The notes beneath the pieces were generated by a model that was given only the letters and a program-made list of their open reading frames with translations, was not told the origin of the DNA and ran no database searches. A DNA stretch of 64,000 nt from Lucinisca nassula (taxonomy: Eukaryota; Mollusca; Bivalvia; Lucinida; Lucinidae): the NCBI GenBank assembly GCA_963580285.1, contig OY757021.1:99500149-99564148 (forward strand). Reading direction: 5' to 3'. Position numbers and translations under genes: made by a program. How positions within the stretch are numbered: the stretch's first letter is position 1; every line of letters starts with the position of its first letter. Shown piece after piece: positions 1 through 10,932 of the stretch.

Positions 1-1260
1 TTGGTCGTATTAGTTTCAGAGAACATGTACTTTGAAAAGTTGCTGGACACCTGGGGCCTAAGTCGCTGAAAGACCTTGACATTCGATTGCCTTGCTTTGC
101 CGAGCATTTTATCCCTTTTCATCAACGAGTTTAATAAATTCAATAATACACGAGCACGAATGCAAGATTCTATTTATCATATAACATTTTAACGCATTTT
201 ATTCACGATTGTTTACAAAAATGTCAATATTCCGCCATAAGTAAACGCGACGTCGTTAAGGACGTCGTACATGTAACGTTACGGGACGTATCTAGCTAAT
301 TTGCATACTTAATCCAATAGTGGATTATCGAAAATATTCCATGGCGTTATTACACTCTCAGACGCGACGTCATATGATAAAATGTTTTACTTTAGTTATC
401 TGACCTCTCGGTTAATGATCAAACACAATAGATTGACCCTTTTTGTACCAAATGGAATTTTCCTTCTTATATATGGCAGGAGGCCATTTCAAAGTTTACG
501 GGTGATAGGTTGTGTTAACTTTAAAACTTATTTGGGAAATAGCTGAACATTTTGCAAATAGTTCCGCGGCGTCTGATCTGGGCCTGCACCGTTTGCCAAT
601 TACCCGTTTGGGGGTTTCCCGTACAAAACGGGTTCAAATAAGATGATCATGAGGTGTTGATCGCTCCCCTGATTCTTGAGAATCATTTGGATCCTTTTTA
701 TAAGACAACTATACCCCTGGACCAAATATATTCAAACTTCAAAGGAATATTGTCAAGGGTGACAACCTACGTCATAGCAGAGGTGTCTTACCCATTTCAG
801 GAGCGGCAATTTTGGTGTAAATAGGGTAAATAAAATGCTTCCAACTAGATATGTACATTACGAGTCTTCAGAAAACACACTTCAGCTGGTAACGAACAAT
901 ATTTGCATCCCATCAGTGAGCTAATTCTACCTAGAAACATTGAAAAGGCTTCGATAGCTTCGTCATAAGATTTGATTCGGCGCTGTAAACAATGGTAGTT
1001 CCGACATCATTGCCAAATCAGCTTGTGTTGTGTTATTTAAAGAAAGGGCCACATTTCTGAGACATATTTCAGTATGTTTGATTCTTTTATGACGTAATGC
1101 GCCGACTGCGCCTATTTGATGTGACAAATGCCTTTTGTGTAGTCAACGCCGGCAAACCTACGAATAGTTATGACATCACTGCTCTGACGTAGGTTGTTCA
1201 CCCTGATTGTTTGGGTAACCAAATAAAGCTAAATAAATCCCTTCACTGAGAAAAATGACA
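1..1260. other. Non-coding, no recognised gene
   Basis: AT-rich non-coding DNA with no long open frame. A partial copy of the short palindromic element typified by GCGGCGTCTGATCTGGG lies near 566-600. Fragments near 735-770 (AAAGGAATATTGTC then GGTGACAACC) resemble the degenerate tandem family at 59.46-60.2 kb. Confidence 0.6.
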
Positions 1261-1625
1261 ACTAGAGCTAAAAAATAGAAAAAAAAAAAAAAAAAAACGC
1301 CAGCAGTTTGCTTTTAATGCGAACGACCCGTTAACCCTTGGGTTAGTTTGATTTAAAGTTCACAGGAATGTTGCCTATGTGGGGTCCTTCAAAAATAGCT
1401 AAAATTGTTTGAATCTGATGTAAATAAAACAACAACAAAACAAAAAAAAAAAAAAACAAAAAACAGACAAATCTTTAAACAGCAACTGTTCCTATATATC
1501 TTTCTGCCAATTTCATTCAAACTTCATATGAATGTTGCCGAGGTGACACTATATCAAATTAATTAAAACGGTTCAGCTCCAGTCAACAAACTAGCTGCCA
1601 GTGGGCCACATGACTTTCCGAAGCT
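1261..1625 (+). repeat. Degenerate tandem-repeat fragments with A-runs
   Basis: Two or three degenerate units recur here with the shared core 'cttcatatgaatgttgc ... aaatagct', the same family as the array at 59.46-60.2 kb. They are separated by two A-rich runs near 1278-1297 and 1441-1455. No coding capacity is seen. Confidence 0.5.
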
Positions 1626-1754
1626 ATGTGACACAATGCTATCAGATGGGCGACCCAGGGCCATCTTGTTCTTCTTGAAGGAAAGCAAAGTGGAAGTCCA
1701 AAAATGACTCCCTTTCATAACAATGTGGATGATATGATTGGGGTGTCGGGCTAC

Positions 1755-2042
1755 CTCCCACCGGGGGTGGAAAAATAGATTGGGCTACATCGTGCTTCCA
1801 CGCAAAGCCGAAACCGACCGCACATGAGTACTGGTAAACCGCTTGGAGGTGAGCCTGCCCAATCAAAGTTGTGCGGGTTTGACCGTTAATGCATATAAAC
1901 CCTATTGGTTTCATTGGGAGGCAGAGCTTGAGATGTCATGTCATTTCAATGTCGGGTAAAAGTTTCAAAAAATTTGAAGCAACGTCCCCAAAAGAATCTA
2001 TATAGTGTTGAGAGGGACGTTAAATCTCAAATCAAACGACAC
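1755..2042 (-). repeat. SINE family A copy, antisense
   Basis: About 290 bp matching, in reverse complement, a family seen at least eleven times in the window. Shared landmarks on this strand are GAGTACTGGTAAACCGCTT, the TATTGGTTTCATTGGG block and the terminal AAATCTCAAATCAAA tract. Short frames through it are shadows of the repeat. Confidence 0.75.
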
Positions 2043-2124
2043 AAATACTTGGAGAACATGTTCAGCTGAATTTAATGATTTTGCCTAATCCATTTTGAAT
2101 TAGTCGATGTTTATGACTGAATTG

Positions 2125-2320
2125 AATTTAAACGTCCCCGTCAACACTGTTTGGGTCATTTTGGAGGCCCTGCTTCCAATTTTGTGGGACTTTTACCTGA
2201 CATTGAGATGAAATCACATCTCAAGCACTGCCACCAAATGAAAACAAAAGGCTTATATGCATTGGACGGTCTGACTCACACCACTGCCTGGGCAGGCTTA
2301 GTCCTTCTAAGCGCTTAATC
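2125..2320 (+). repeat. SINE family A partial copy
   Basis: Contains the family's AACGTCCCCGTCAACACTGT start, the GTGGGACTTTTACC block and the GCCTGGGCAGGCTTAG block. It is truncated before the usual 3' portion. Confidence 0.65.
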
Positions 2321-2339
2321 TTGTTGTAAGTGACTTATT

Positions 2340-2415
2340 GAATGGCAAACAGTGAAGATCCAGATCAATTGGCTTTTGCAGAAGCCAACTGATCTTGATC
2401 TTCACTATTTGCCAA
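2340..2415. repeat. Short palindromic element (CAGTGAAGATC type)
   Basis: An imperfect hairpin of about 70 bp. ATGGCAAACAGTGAAGATC and an inverted copy (GATCTTCACTATTTGCCA) flank a short GC-rich tip. The same element type recurs near 3770, 20268, 61000, 62700 and 62765. Confidence 0.6.
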
Positions 2416-2574
2416 GGTGTTTTTATGACTCTTTCAAGATTATTTCACTTATTTCTAGCTAATCATTAATCAGAGGTGGGCAAAAACCGTAGTACCCTGA
2501 GAAAACCGTAGTACCCTGAGAAAACCATAACACCCTGAGTTGTATATCCTGGTTCAACAGGTCAAGGGTAAACA

Positions 2575-3390
2575 GGACGCAGAGTTCGGGATCGGATGTT
2601 GTCTGTTTATAAAACAGACAGTGAAGACAAAACCTATGAAGATCAAAAGAGATTAAATGTATGTCATAGGATCAGATGTTGTCGTCTGTTTAAAAACATA
2701 TGTATGGAGATCAAAACAGATTACATGTATGTCTCAGGATCAGATGTTGTCTGTTAAATAACCAGAAAGTGAAGACAAAACCTGGGAAGATCAAAACAGA
2801 TTACATGTATGTCTCAGGATCAGATGTTGTCTGTTTACAAAACAGATAGTGAAGACTAAACCTTGGTAGATCAAAACAGATTACATGTATGTCTCAGGAG
2901 CATGTGTTGTCTGTTAACAAAACAAATAGTGAAGACAAAACCTGTAAAGATCAAAACAGATTACATGTATGTCTCGGAATCAGGTGTTGTCTGTTTACAA
3001 GATAGTGAAGACTAAACCTTGGTAGATTAAAACATATTACATGTATGTCTCAGGATCAGGTGTTGTCTGTTTACAAAACAGATAGTGAATACAAAACCTG
3101 GGAAGATCAAAACATATTACATGTGAGTCTCAGGATCAGGTGTTGTCTGTTTACAAAACAGATAGTGAAGACAAAACCTGGGAAGATCAAAACAGATTAC
3201 ATGTATGTCTCAGGATCAGGTGTTGTCTGTTTACAAAACAGATAGGGAAGACAGCACTTGGGAAGATCAAAACAGATTACATGTATGTCTCAGGATCAGG
3301 TGTTGTCTGTTTACAAAACAGATAGTGAAGACAAAACCTGGAAAGATCAAACAAAACAGATTACATGTATGTCTCAGGATCACATGTTGT
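2575..3390 (+). repeat. 80-bp tandem repeat array, about 10 units
   Basis: The string CAGGATCAGG recurs at 3051, 3131, 3211 and 3291, an exact 80-bp period. Earlier units back to about 2575 are more diverged and carry small deletions. Because 80 is not a multiple of three, several overlapping short open frames cross the array; they are not genes. A single inverted relic unit lies at 16396-16445. Confidence 0.9.
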
Positions 3391-4460
3391 ATTTTACAGT
3401 AATGATCCTAAGTATTGGGAAAAACAGGCCCAGGCAAATGTGCAGACCCAGTTCAGAATGCTCCTGATCAGTCTGATAAGGGGTCTACACTATTTGTCAT
3501 TCTGTCTGCACCGATTGGACTCCTTGTTGGATCGTGAAAATGATCAGACACTGTACACGTAAACCACTTGTGTATATGCCTGTCAGGAGAAAGTGTGGTT
3601 GCGTAATTTGGCCGGCTGAATATGACCTAAACAGCGTCAACTGGGCCATTAAACTCCGAACAAATTATCCCCAGGAAATAATTGTCAGTCAGCATGGAAA
3701 TCGTGGAATGTCAACAGCCACTAAAACTTTCATATAACCCTTATCCAGTTGAACCATGATAACGCCTGCCTTTGCAATCAATGTAGATTCGGATCATATG
3801 GCTTCCGCAGAAGCCATCTGATCAGGATCTATACTGTCATTCAGTTTGCCAAACTGGATGAATGCATTATTTCAAGCAGTTTGGTTGGTTGATAGTCAAA
3901 AATGGGCGCGACAAATTAGTTTATTCAGCAGGATAAGAGTTAAATCAAGATTCTGTATCATCAAAGTACAGTGAAGCTTACACCAAGCTGTTGTATTAAT
4001 TAAGCGCGCTGTTTAATAATTGGATTATATATTTACTTTAGATTTTAACAGCCCTGTCAGTTAACCAGATTACACTTTTCCTGGGCAAGGGCACGGTCCA
4101 AAGTAGTTAACCCATTTTATAAAATAAAAGCCCAAAACGGGGCATAAGCAAACAGTGCAGAATGCGGCGTTTGATCAGAGTCTATATATTTACAGAAAAT
4201 TCAACCATTTTTTAAATAAATTACTAAAAAAAAAAAAAACTGTCACCCTAAATTTTGAAGTGGACACCAGTTGGGGACTCCATTCAAATCGCCTTTCTTG
4301 AATCAGCAAAAGGGACAGAATGACTATAAAATATGTCATTATCAATCTTCATGAAAGCATGTGGCTAGCTCCAGCCATCATACGTTTTTTATTTATATCC
4401 TTGGTACAGGTCGATGAATGTTTACTGAACATTACGTCACACGGGCCGGTCCATCTGTCC
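3391..4460. other. Non-coding with one short palindrome
   Basis: No gene recognised. A palindromic element lies near 3770-3850 (CATATGGCTTCCGCAGAAGCCATCTGATCAGG and flanks as two arms). A degraded copy of the same family (GCAAACAGTGCAGAATGCGG) lies near 4150. Confidence 0.5.
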
Positions 4461-4465
4461 AAGAC

Positions 4466-4780
4466 AAAGTTTAGAAAAATTACAGAATGAAGCTGCTAGG
4501 GTCGAAACAGGTGTCTTTAGTAAATCTTTATAGGGAATGTGGTTGGGTACCCTTATATGATCGGCGTAAGCAACAGAAAATGGTTTTCATGTACAAAGTT
4601 TATAACGATACAGTTCCTCCATATATAACTGATCTTATCCCCCCCCCCCCCCCCCCATAGTTAGAGAAGTATCAAATTATCCATTAAGAAATAGCAATAC
4701 TATCACAGTAACATATACTCGCGCTGAAATTTCAAAAAATCCTGTATTCCGTCTTCTATCTCTCTTTGATAATATCTTGT
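4466..4780 (+). pseudogene. LINE reverse-transcriptase C-terminal relic
   Basis: Conceptual translation gives patches typical of the end of CR1/Jockey-type LINE RTs: LQNEAAR, then CGWVPLYDRRKQQ-like and FMYKVYNDTVPPYI-like segments, then IVREVSNYPLRN. The patches lie in different frames, so the copy is frameshifted. A run of about 16 C residues at 4639-4655 interrupts it between the conserved LIPP and IVRE segments. It is a decayed, 5'-truncated fragment with no complete domain. The motifs are read directly; placing it in the CR1/Jockey group is family knowledge and fairly loose. Confidence 0.55.
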
Positions 4781-4835
4781 CTGCACAAGATAATATGTTG
4801 TCCGCACAAGATAATATCTTGTGCGCACAACTTAT
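4766..4835. repeat. ACAAGATAATATCTTGT palindromic mini-array
   Basis: Three successive units alternate CTTGTC/GTTGTC with GCACAAGATAATAT, giving interlocking palindromes centred on AGATAATATCTT. Confidence 0.7.
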
Positions 4836-5189
4836 ACAATAAACAAATCATGTCCCTTCCCGGGTTCTGTATGTATAAATGTTGTTGTTTTTTATTCTAA
4901 GATTTTTTTTTCTTTTTTGATTTTTTCCTTTTTTAATATTAGTATGTAAATCATTATTTTCGAACTTCAGCGATTCACAATAACTTCAATTTCTTAATTT
5001 CAGAATTTCATATTATACAAAAACAGTTTTGATTCTTCGGCAGTGTCGGTAGATTCATCACCCTCAGAAGCAGTCTCTGTACTTTCGCCGCTATAATCTC
5101 TAACGTCACTGTCAGAGTCCACGTGGTTAATGATACGCCCCATTTCAGCCTCAACAGCGATGCCACTTTTACAATAGTCCTGTTCATGC

Positions 5190-5446
5190 CCCCGCCCATT
5201 TGGGCTTGAAGAAATGGATGGCCTGCACGACACATCCACGCAGAGCTGAAACCGACCGCACAAGAGTACTGGTAAACCGCTTAGAGGATCTAAGCCTGCC
5301 CAGGCAAAGTGGTGCGAGTCGGCCCGCCCATGCTTATAAACCCATTGGTTTCCTCTCAATGTCTGGTTAAAGTCCAAAAATTGGAACCAACGTCTCCAAA
5401 ATGACCAATACAGTGTTGACGGGGACGATAAACCTCAAATCAAACA
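5190..5446 (-). repeat. SINE family A copy, antisense
   Basis: Full-length-like reverse-complement copy with the GTACTGGTAAACCGCTTAGA core, TTATAAACCCATTGGTTTC and the 3' TAAACCTCAAATCAAAC tract. Confidence 0.75.
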
Positions 5447-6244
5447 AAACAATAGTTCTGTTCCGTTTTTCGACATGTGTTAAGCAAGCAGACCATTCTT
5501 TTTCAACAGTGCTTCCAATGCCTTCTTCGATCAGAGCCTTGATATCTGTCATGCGAAGCTGAAAATTTCATTGGCTAATATAACAGTACAAATTTCCCCC
5601 TATTCAGATCAGGATGGTATGGTGAAAGCCGCAGAACTGTGTGCCCGTGTCTCTTCAAAAGCTGGTCAACTCGATAAGGCGGGGCTGGTTTATTTCATTT
5701 GCAAAGTTCCAAAAGCTCAGGCTTGAAAATTTCTTGCAACAGGCTGCATAAAACTGTGTATTAAAGGAAAAATAACGAAAAACAAAAATGTTATTCAAAA
5801 TTTGAGATTCAAACCTACGATCTTTGAACAACTAGTTCCTTAAAGTCTATGTATCTAACCAATACCGCCACATCGTATATCTGCAACGATGTCATATCAG
5901 AATAATATACAGCAAAGATTTTGTGAATTAAGCGAGGGAAAACTTGGTAACCCCTCCATAACGCTTTCCATTGGAATGGTCCGTTTGACGTAGTGTTCAG
6001 TAAACAGTCATCGATCTATACAAGTACAGTTGCCGGAAGATAAGTTGAAAGTGACGTCAGCGAATGTTTTTGTTGTTAAGCAATGTCCACTGTTGCAAAA
6101 CGTACAGTATAGTCGGAGGATAAGTTGAAAGTGACGTTTTAGACAATACCACCATCAATAGGTGAGACAGGGTTTTACCGTTATTATCGATAAAAATTGA
6201 ATAACCACCCGATAAAGTGAAAATAATTAAGACTCTTTTCAAGC
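5447..6244. other. Non-coding with small repeated motifs
   Basis: No gene recognised. A tRNA-like T-arm remnant (GAGATTCAAACCTACGATC, antisense) lies at 5800-5822. The motif GATAAGTTGAAAGTGACGT occurs at about 6038 and 6119, and its complement recurs near 10285 and 10432, so these stretches share a repeat family. Confidence 0.4.
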
Positions 6245-6248
6245 CAAG

Positions 6249-6360
6249 ATGAAATGGCTGAAGTGGTTAGTGTTGGGGTTGTTTTAATTATGAAATGACC
6301 ATTCGTGGTTCGATTCCTCTCCGTGTGTGTAGGTTTTTTTTTTTTTTTTTTTTGGTGTTT
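6249..6360 (+). repeat. tRNA-like SINE head followed by T-runs
   Basis: Box-A-like TGGCTGAAGTGGTTAGTG is followed about 45 nt later by box-B-like GTGGTTCGATTCC, then by long T runs that would terminate RNA polymerase III. The acceptor arm is not convincingly paired, so I read it as a tRNA-derived repeat rather than a functional tRNA. Confidence 0.5.
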
Positions 6361-6454
6361 TTTTTTTTTCTCTCATCGTGAATAGAGTTCTGCCTTTTCT
6401 TTGACGTCCTTTTAAATCGAAATTTATATTTTATGTATTCTTTTAGGTCAAAGC

Positions 6455-7262
6455 TTTTATGCCCCCCGCCATTCGAAGAATGGTGGAAGGGCATATAGCG
6501 TTGCCCCCTCTCCGTCCATCCGTCCGTTCGTTCGTCTGTCCGAAACCTAAACGCAGCCAATAACTTTCTTATTTCTGGATGGATTTTTTAATTCCTTTGT
6601 AGAAATGTTAACCATCATTAGACGATGTGTCACGTGCAAAATCCAGGTCCGTACCTCCAAGGTCAAGATCGTACTTGTTCTTATAGGTCAAAGGTAAAAA
6701 TCATTGTCCGAAACTTAAGCATGGTCAATAACTTTCTTATTTCTGAATGAATTTTGAAATAACTAGGCAGAAATGTTAGCCATCAGGAAACAATCTGCCT
6801 CACACAAAACCAAGGTCCTTAACGCCAAGGTCAAGGTCATACTTAGAGGTCAAAGATTAAAAAAAAAGGTCCTAATCTTAAACACAGTCCATAACTCAGA
6901 TATTTCTGGATGGATTTTGAAATTACTTGGCAGAAATGTTAACCTTCATGAGACGATGTGTCGTGCCCAAGACCCCGGTTGGTACCACCAAGGTCAGTGT
7001 CATACTTACACGTAAAAGGTAAAGAAAAATCTCTTTTTCTTGTGTCCGGTTATTCTGAATGGATTTGGAAATTACTGGGTAGAAATTTTAACCATCACGA
7101 TTCAGTGTGTCATGCGCAAGACCAGGTTGGTACATCCAAGGTCAAGATCATACTTACAGGTCAAAGGTAAAGAAAAGTGTGTTTTTTTATTGTGTCCGCT
7201 CAATTTCTTTGTTGTTCATGGGTGGGTTTTTAAGGCCGGGGCATCCGTGTCCTATGGACGCA
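6455..7262 (+). repeat. Degenerate tandem array (about 165-185 bp units)
   Basis: At least four units recur with the landmarks AATAACTTTCTTATTTCTG, GGCAGAAATGTTAACC, a CAAGACC segment and CAAGGTCA. The array starts with a GGTGGAAGGGCATATAGCG block and a (GTCC)n-rich stretch, and ends with GGGGCATCCGTGTCCTATGG. The open frames inside it are shadows of the repeat. Confidence 0.75.
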
Positions 7263-7289
7263 TTTCTAGTTTATTATATTTTTTATGTT

Positions 7290-9255
7290 TTTAGCTCACC
7301 AGAGCCGAAGGCTCCGGAGAGCTTATCGGATAGGCAGTTGTCCGTCGTCGTCGTCGTCGTCGTCTGCGTCAACACTTTAAAACATCTCCTCTGAAGCCAC
7401 GGGGCCGACTGGGCCCAAATTTCATCCGTAGCATCCTTGGGCTAGGGGATTGACAGTTTGTGTTTTTTATGAAAATCGGCTCCTTTGTTTGGCTGCTATG
7501 GCAACTTAGAGTTTCCATAGACTTATAATGGGGAAAATTGAAAAATGGCATTTGCTGCCAAGTCATTGCAGATATTTTGACAAAACTTTTATACAAATGT
7601 TTCTTGAGTAAACTTCTCTCAGCCCTATGCTTTTATGCCAACCTGATGGGTCCCCAAGGTTGTGCCGGGGCCATGCCCCACCCCCTCCACTTCATAAAAG
7701 GCCATATATCACAGAAACCATTCAGATCCCGATCCCTAAACCATATATATTCTTGTTCCTATTGATAAGACGCATTTAATGACACCAACTTGGGGGTCCT
7801 CAGGGATGTGCCGAGGCCATGCCCCACCCCCTCCACTTAATAAAAGGCCCAATATCTTGGAAACCATTCAGATCCCCACCCCAAAACCATATATATTCTT
7901 GTTCCTTATGATAAGACCCATTCAGTGACATCAACCTGGGAGTCCACGGGATGCGCCGGGGCCATGCCCCACCCCTTCCATTTCATATAAAGCCCAATAT
8001 CTCGGAAACCTTGCAGATCCTCGCCCCTAAACCATATATATTCTTGATCCTTATGATAAGACACATTCATTGACACCAACCTGGGGTCCTCAGGGATGCG
8101 CCGGGGCCTTGCCCCACCCCTTCACTTCACAAAAGGCCATATATCTAAGAAACTGTTCAGATCCTCACCCCTAAACCATATATATTCTTGTTCATTATGA
8201 TATGACGCATTCAGTGATACCAACCTGGGGCTCCCCAGGGATATGCTGGGGCCATGCCCCACACCCTCCATTTCATAATCTCACAACATCTCGGAAACCC
8301 TACAGATGGCTACCCCTAAACCATATATATTCTTGTTCCTTATGATAAGACACATTCATTGACACCAACCTGGGAGTCTCCCGGGGCCTTGCCCTACCCC
8401 TCCACTTCACAAAAGGCCTTATATCTCAGAAACTGTTCTTAGCCCACCATAAACCATATATATTCATCTTCCTTATGATAAGACGCATTCAGTGACACCA
8501 GCTTGGGAGTCCCTGGGGCATGCCCAGGCCATGCCCCATCGCTTTACTTCATTAAAAACCATATCTCAGAAATAGTTCAGATCCCCACCCCTAAACCATA
8601 TACTTGTTCCTTATGATAAGACTCGTTCAATCACAACAACCTGGGGCGTCTCTTTGTGCTGAGGCAATGTGCCCCGCCCTTCCTCTTCATAAAAGGCTTT
8701 ATATTCAGAAACCATTCAAATCCCCAACCCATAATCATATATGTTCTTGTTCCTTATTATTAGCACACCTACTGTAGGGGGTTGGGGGGGGGGGGTCCGC
8801 AGGGGCCATTCCTATCCTTTCCACTTCATAAAAGGGCCTCAAATCTCAGAAACCGTTCAGATTCCCACCCCTAAAGCATATATATGCTTGGTCCTTATGA
8901 TAAGACACATTTAGGGACAACAATCTTGGGCTTTCCTGTGATTAACAGGACATGCCCCAACCCCTCCACCACTTAAGAGGCCTTACAGATCCCCACTGCT
9001 AAACCATATATATTCTTGTTCCTTATGATAAGACGCATTTAGTGGTACCAACCAGGGCTCCATTGGGTCCATGCCCCACCCTCTCTACTTCATAAAGGGC
9101 CTAATGTTTCAGATACTGAGTCCACATGGGTGCTCATTTGGACATGGGGGTTCATTTGGTAGATTAAAATGATATCATATTAAACTACATGGCTGCCATT
9201 TGGCAGTGCCCATCTGAGCTCTGGTGAGCATAGTGGCCCATGGGCCTCGTTTTTT
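7290..9255 (+). mobile_element. Repeat element bounded by AGCTCACCAGAGC inverted ends
   Basis: The left end reads TTTTTAGCTCACCAGAGC and the right end reads GAGCTCTGGTGAGCATAG, which are inverted relative to each other. A (GTC)n stretch follows the left end. The interior is mostly a tandem array of about 144-bp units at 7620-9110, marked by CCATGCCCCACCCC, CTAAACCATATATATTC and CCTTATGATAAGAC. No open frame suggests a transposase. I infer a non-autonomous element expanded by internal tandem duplication; the class is unknown. Confidence 0.6.
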
Positions 9256-9650
9256 ATTTTCTTCTGATTTTATAAAGACGACACAGGTTCGATATGTGCC
9301 TGGGTTGGCGACATTATTTCGTGGAGATTGATCTTGAAATCTTTTCTACGGCCATTCTTCCCTACCACTGATTCAAGACGGGCAGTTGTCAGTTTCTGTA
9401 CCGGCTATCCGCATATGTTGGGAAAGTGTGGATATGTAAGCTGACCGGCTCAAAAATGACCTCAATATTTTTGACGTCGGTTGCTTTCAGCTGTGTCCTG
9501 GGTGGAGTCTTAAGAAATCATATCAGCAGACATTATCATTGAGACATGAGACAGACGTTTATAGCTTTGTGAGAATGTCAAACGTTGATGATTTTTGGAA
9601 TCCTGTATGAATCTATTGAAATCCGTGAAAGAAGTTCGTGTAGTAGCTTT
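9256..9650. other. No recognised feature
   Basis: Ordinary AT-rich spacer with no gene-like frame and no clear repeat match. Confidence 0.5.
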
Positions 9651-9651
9651 G

Positions 9652-9940
9652 TTTGTTTGATTTGATTTGATGTTTAACGCCCCCGTCAACATTGTAAAGG
9701 TCATTTTGGAGACGTTGCTTCCAATTTTGTGGGACTTTTACCCGACATTGAGATGAAATGACATCTCAACCCTATCGCCCAATGAAACCAATATGGTCTA
9801 TAAGCATGGACGGGCTGACTCACACCACTTTGCCTGGGCAGGCTTAGATACTCTAAGTGGTTCACCAGTACCCGTGTGGGAGTCGGTTTCAGCTCTGCGT
9901 GGAAGCATCATGCAGCCCATGGGCGGGGGCCATCGTGTAG
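9652..9940 (+). repeat. SINE family A copy
   Basis: Near full-length copy. It runs from TTTGATTTGATGTTTAACG through GTGGGACTTTTACCCGACA, GCCTGGGCAGGCTTAGA and CAGCTCTGCGTGGAAGCATC to the CATGGGCGGGG end. Confidence 0.8.
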
Positions 9941-10094
9941 TAGCTCGTCAACAGTTTCGTGACATTGTTTTGTGTTTCTTCTTCTTAGCACATAAAACAA
10001 AATTACTGATCACGGCAGAAAAAAAGGCATTGCAATATTTTAAACGATAAAAAGTATAATGTAATATTTTAAAAAGGAAAAAGAAAAAAATGTA

Positions 10095-10172
10095 ATAGTG
10101 AGGCTCGAACCCACAACTATAAAGTACAAAACTTTGATGCGCAATTAGCCGTCTTTCCACTGCACCAGTTTG
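10095..10172 (-). repeat. tRNA-like SINE head
   Basis: On the minus strand a box-A-like GGTGCAGTGGAAAGACGG and a box-B-like GTGGGTTCGAGCC are correctly spaced. The arms are imperfect and no clean acceptor stem is present. It is interpreted as a tRNA-derived repeat head. Confidence 0.45.
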
Positions 10173-10180
10173 AATGTCTA

Positions 10181-10704
10181 ACAAGGATACGACAAAATCG
10201 CATTATATTGAATATTACCGACGCTTGCTTACCTTTCGACAAACGTGGACTATGCCCAATAACAAAAACATTCGCTGACGTCACTGTCAACTTATCCTCC
10301 GACAACAGTAACGCCGCTTCGGTTACGATAATTATAACGGTACAATCTGTCTTGCCAACCAATGAAGGGTGTGATAATGAAAACGGTACAACCTGTCAAA
10401 CCTACCTGTGATGGTTTACTCTTTTACGTCACTGTCAACTTATCTTCCGACAACAGTATATAGAGAAACATGCAATAACAATAGTGATGTTAAGTGATTT
10501 ATTAAAAACACACTACAACAACAACAAAAAATCTTCTAGTCATTCTGGGCCTCCATACCAGAATCAGTTTCACCGTCCTGGCCCCGTGGTTATAAGACTT
10601 AAGTTATGCTCAACTCAAGAGAGCTGAAAATATAAAAATACAAAGAGTGAGGGTATTTTTATATTCAGTTTAGCAGTTGGTTCTGCTCATAAACTTTGAA
10701 ATAC
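10181..10704. other. Non-coding repeats
   Basis: Contains two copies of the CGTCACTGTCAACTTATC motif (about 10280 and 10427), also present in inverse form near 6040 and 6120. No gene recognised. Confidence 0.4.
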
Positions 10705-10708
10705 CATC

Positions 10709-10880
10709 AGGAAAACACGCCTATTCAAATACACTGTTAATTTTACCACCAAAACACAAGATGAAAAATTGTAATATTTTTCTTATTTCTGCTCAAAATA
10801 TAGATTTTGGGCACTCGTTAGAACCGCCTCGATGAGGTTTTTCTAACGAGTACCCACAGTCTATATTTCAGAGCACAAAA
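10709..10880. repeat. MITE-like hairpin element, ACTCGTTAGAACC family
   Basis: Begins with the GAAAACACGCCTATTCAAA end. It contains CTTATTTCTGCTC and a strong hairpin in which GCACTCGTTAGAACCGCCTC faces an inverted copy ending CTAACGAGTACCC. Related copies lie near 28836, 31040-31460, 32281 and 63870. Confidence 0.6.
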
Positions 10881-10932
10881 AGGTACAACAAGGTTTACTA
10901 TATGAAAGTTGGGTTCAAGGGGAGTCTTCTTC

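Noticed and set aside
2575..3390. CRISPR-like array
   Set aside because: The whole 80-bp unit repeats with no unique spacers, and the context is an animal genome.
3045..3467. Overlapping similar open frames of 60-70 codons
   Set aside because: Products of the 80-bp tandem array; the period is not a multiple of three and the frames overlap one another.
5000..5377. 125-codon minus frame with an acidic C-terminal part
   Set aside because: Its first half is SINE A sequence. The acidic part (DSDSDVRDYSGESTETASEGD) could be an old exon or element fragment, but there is no splice or homology evidence.
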